64,000 bases of DNA, from the NCBI RefSeq assembly GCF_022919575.1, contig NZ_CP095071.1, positions 1 to 64,000 of the forward strand, in the 5' to 3' direction. This stretch comes from Gracilibacillus salinarum (GTDB lineage: Bacteria; Bacillota; Bacilli; Bacillales; Amphibacillaceae). A program made the translations under genes and the position numbers. Shown here one piece after another: positions 63,033 to 64,000 of the stretch (positions are counted from its first letter, which is position 1; every line of letters starts with the position of its first letter). A model generated the notes under the pieces. That model ran no database searches. It was not told the origin of the DNA and saw only the letters and a program-made list of their open reading frames with translations.

Positions 63033-63809
63033 ATGGGAAAAGTATATTTGGTTGGAGCAGGTCCTGGAGATCCTGATTTGATCACTGTAAAAGCATTAAA
63101 AGCGATTCAACAGGCAGATGTGATTTTATACGATCGTTTAGTCAATCCGCAAATTTTACAAGAAGCAAAAAAAGAGGCAGATTTAATATACTGTGGAAAA
63201 TTACCGAAATTACACTTGATGAAACAAGATACGATCAACCATTTACTCGTTAAATATGGTAAGAAAGGGAAGAATGTAGTACGATTAAAGGGAGGAGATC
63301 CTTTTGTTTTCGGAAGAGGAGCGGAAGAAGCGGAAGCATTAGTAAAGAACGGGATTGATTACGAGATTGTGCCAGGAATAACGGCTGGTATAGCGGCACC
63401 GGCATATGCGGATATCCCCGTAACGCATCGCGAATTGGGACGTTCATTTGCTGTTGTTACCGGTCATTGTAAAGACGGTGAACCTTCTGAAATTAAATGG
63501 GAATACCTCGCCAAATCCGTTGATACCATTGCGATATACATGGGGATGAGTAATCTTGAATATATTACTGACCAATTAATGAGCCATGGTTTGCCAGCTT
63601 CAACGCCCATAGCAATTATCCAGGAAGGTACGACTGCTAATCAGAAGAAGGTTAGTGGTACGTTACAAACGATCATAGAACAAGTAGAAAAGCATCAAAT
63701 TCAAAATCCTGCTATGATTGTAATAGGTGAGGTTGTCAAAGTTGGTGAAAGGCTGCAATCTTTAAAAGAAAGCTTTCAGGAGATAAGGCCAATTTCAACT
63801 GCATTATAG
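63033..63809 (+). CDS. nasF: Uroporphyrinogen-III C-methyltransferase (NasF/SumT)
   Basis: A 258-residue SAM-dependent enzyme that methylates uroporphyrinogen III twice to precorrin-2, the first step to siroheme for NasD. VYLVGAGPGDPDLITVKA (N-terminal SUMT signature), ILYDRLVNPQIL, VRLKGGDPFVFGRG (second signature) and VPGITAGIAAPAYADIPVTHRELG are all present. The ATG follows AAAGGGGGA. It begins about 145 bp after repeat K and is followed by the sirohydrochlorin chelatase gene with 12 bp between. Confidence 0.95.
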   Translation: MGKVYLVGAGPGDPDLITVKALKAIQQADVILYDRLVNPQILQEAKKEADLIYCGKLPKLHLMKQDTINHLLVKYGKKGKNVVRLKGGDPFVFGRGAEEAEALVKNGIDYEIVPGITAGIAAPAYADIPVTHRELGRSFAVVTGHCKDGEPSEIKWEYLAKSVDTIAIYMGMSNLEYITDQLMSHGLPASTPIAIIQEGTTANQKKVSGTLQTIIEQVEKHQIQNPAMIVIGEVVKVGERLQSLKESFQEIRPISTAL

Positions 63810-63821
63810 GAGTGAGCACAA

Positions 63822-64000
63822 GTGGAAGCTGTTATTTATATTTGTCACGGAAGCAGATTAACAGAATCAAAGAAAGAATCTATTGATCTAATCGAAAAGG
63901 TTAAGGAACGTGTGAATGTCCCTATTCAGGAAACATGTTTCTTAGAACTGCAGGACCCGACATTGGCACAAGCAGTTGATAATGCGGTGGAGCAGGGTGC
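63822..64000 (+). CDS. sirB: Sirohydrochlorin ferrochelatase/cobaltochelatase, CbiX/SirB type (3' end outside window)
   Basis: The first 59 residues are visible, beginning VEAVIYICHGSRLTESKKE. The His of CHGSR is the conserved chelatase metal/tetrapyrrole residue, and FLELQDPTLAQAVDNAVEQG matches the CbiX fold. It inserts Fe2+ into sirohydrochlorin to complete siroheme. The GTG at 63822 follows AGGAGTG at 9 nt. It is 12 bp downstream of nasF in the same operon. The B. subtilis equivalent is ylnE; the gene continues beyond the window. Confidence 0.85.
   Translation, partial: MEAVIYICHGSRLTESKKESIDLIEKVKERVNVPIQETCFLELQDPTLAQAVDNAVEQG

Overview
The window is chromosomal DNA of a low-GC, spore-former-type member of the Bacillaceae. 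Gene order repeatedly matches Bacillus subtilis blocks: yumC-yumB-yuiB-yuiC-yuiD; patB-yugF-yugI-yuzA-pgi-yugN-yugO; menFDHBE; ytkD-metK-asnB-ytoA-ytpB-ytqB-ytzC; ccpN-yqfL; nasBC/nasDEF. The many long interspersed repeats suggest one of the halophilic/alkaliphilic genera related to Oceanobacillus, Virgibacillus or Gracilibacillus (inference only). There are no rRNA or tRNA genes, CRISPR arrays, prophage or recognisable transposase genes.

Layout. 1-4.2 kb: flavin oxidoreductases (ferredoxin-NADP reductase, type II NADH dehydrogenase) and the yuiBCD group. 4.4-9.7 kb: deoD, an isolated HPr gene, Cu/Zn superoxide dismutase lipoprotein, patB, yugF, yugI, yuzA. 9.9-15.3 kb: pgi, yugN, K+ channel yugO, an M42 aminopeptidase and a RibU-like ECF S component. 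16-23.9 kb: menaquinone synthesis, with menI-menA divergent from menF-D-H-B-E; menD carries a one-base frameshift and menC is absent. 24.6-35.2 kb: Y-family polymerase, Fur-box-controlled siderophore ATPase, ytkD, metK, asnB, ytoA, ytpB. 35.4-45.7 kb: aldehyde dehydrogenase, mnmM/ytqB, membrane proteins, an MFS carrier, ccpN-yqfL (gluconeogenesis control) and two NAD(P)-dependent dehydrogenases/reductases. 46.5-50.9 kb: a ugpCAEB-type ABC importer. 51.5-64 kb: assimilatory nitrate/nitrite reduction: two NarK-like transporters, nasC, nasB, nasD, nasE and the siroheme genes nasF and sirB, with TnrA/GlnR boxes placed at the nas and narK control regions.

The most unusual content is a family of about twelve intergenic repeats (60-630 bp, about 4 kb in total). 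Full copies are built of two GC-rich hairpin units (called alpha and beta here) enclosed by one of two kinds of terminal inverted repeat. Type-1 copies also end in a terminator-like hairpin. In all four copies with both units, one unit has a long apical insert and the other a short apical hairpin, and the short hairpins differ in sequence while keeping their pairing. The copies occupy gene junctions, including sites inside the nas cluster (between nasE and nasF) and just after menE. They look like non-autonomous, structured elements or a repeated RNA family.

Other points of note are a perfect 34-bp palindrome between ytoA and ytpB, terminator-like hairpins directly in front of yuiC and yugF, a Rex-like palindrome before the NADH dehydrogenase gene, and a tandem 53-bp duplication encoding a small unknown peptide.
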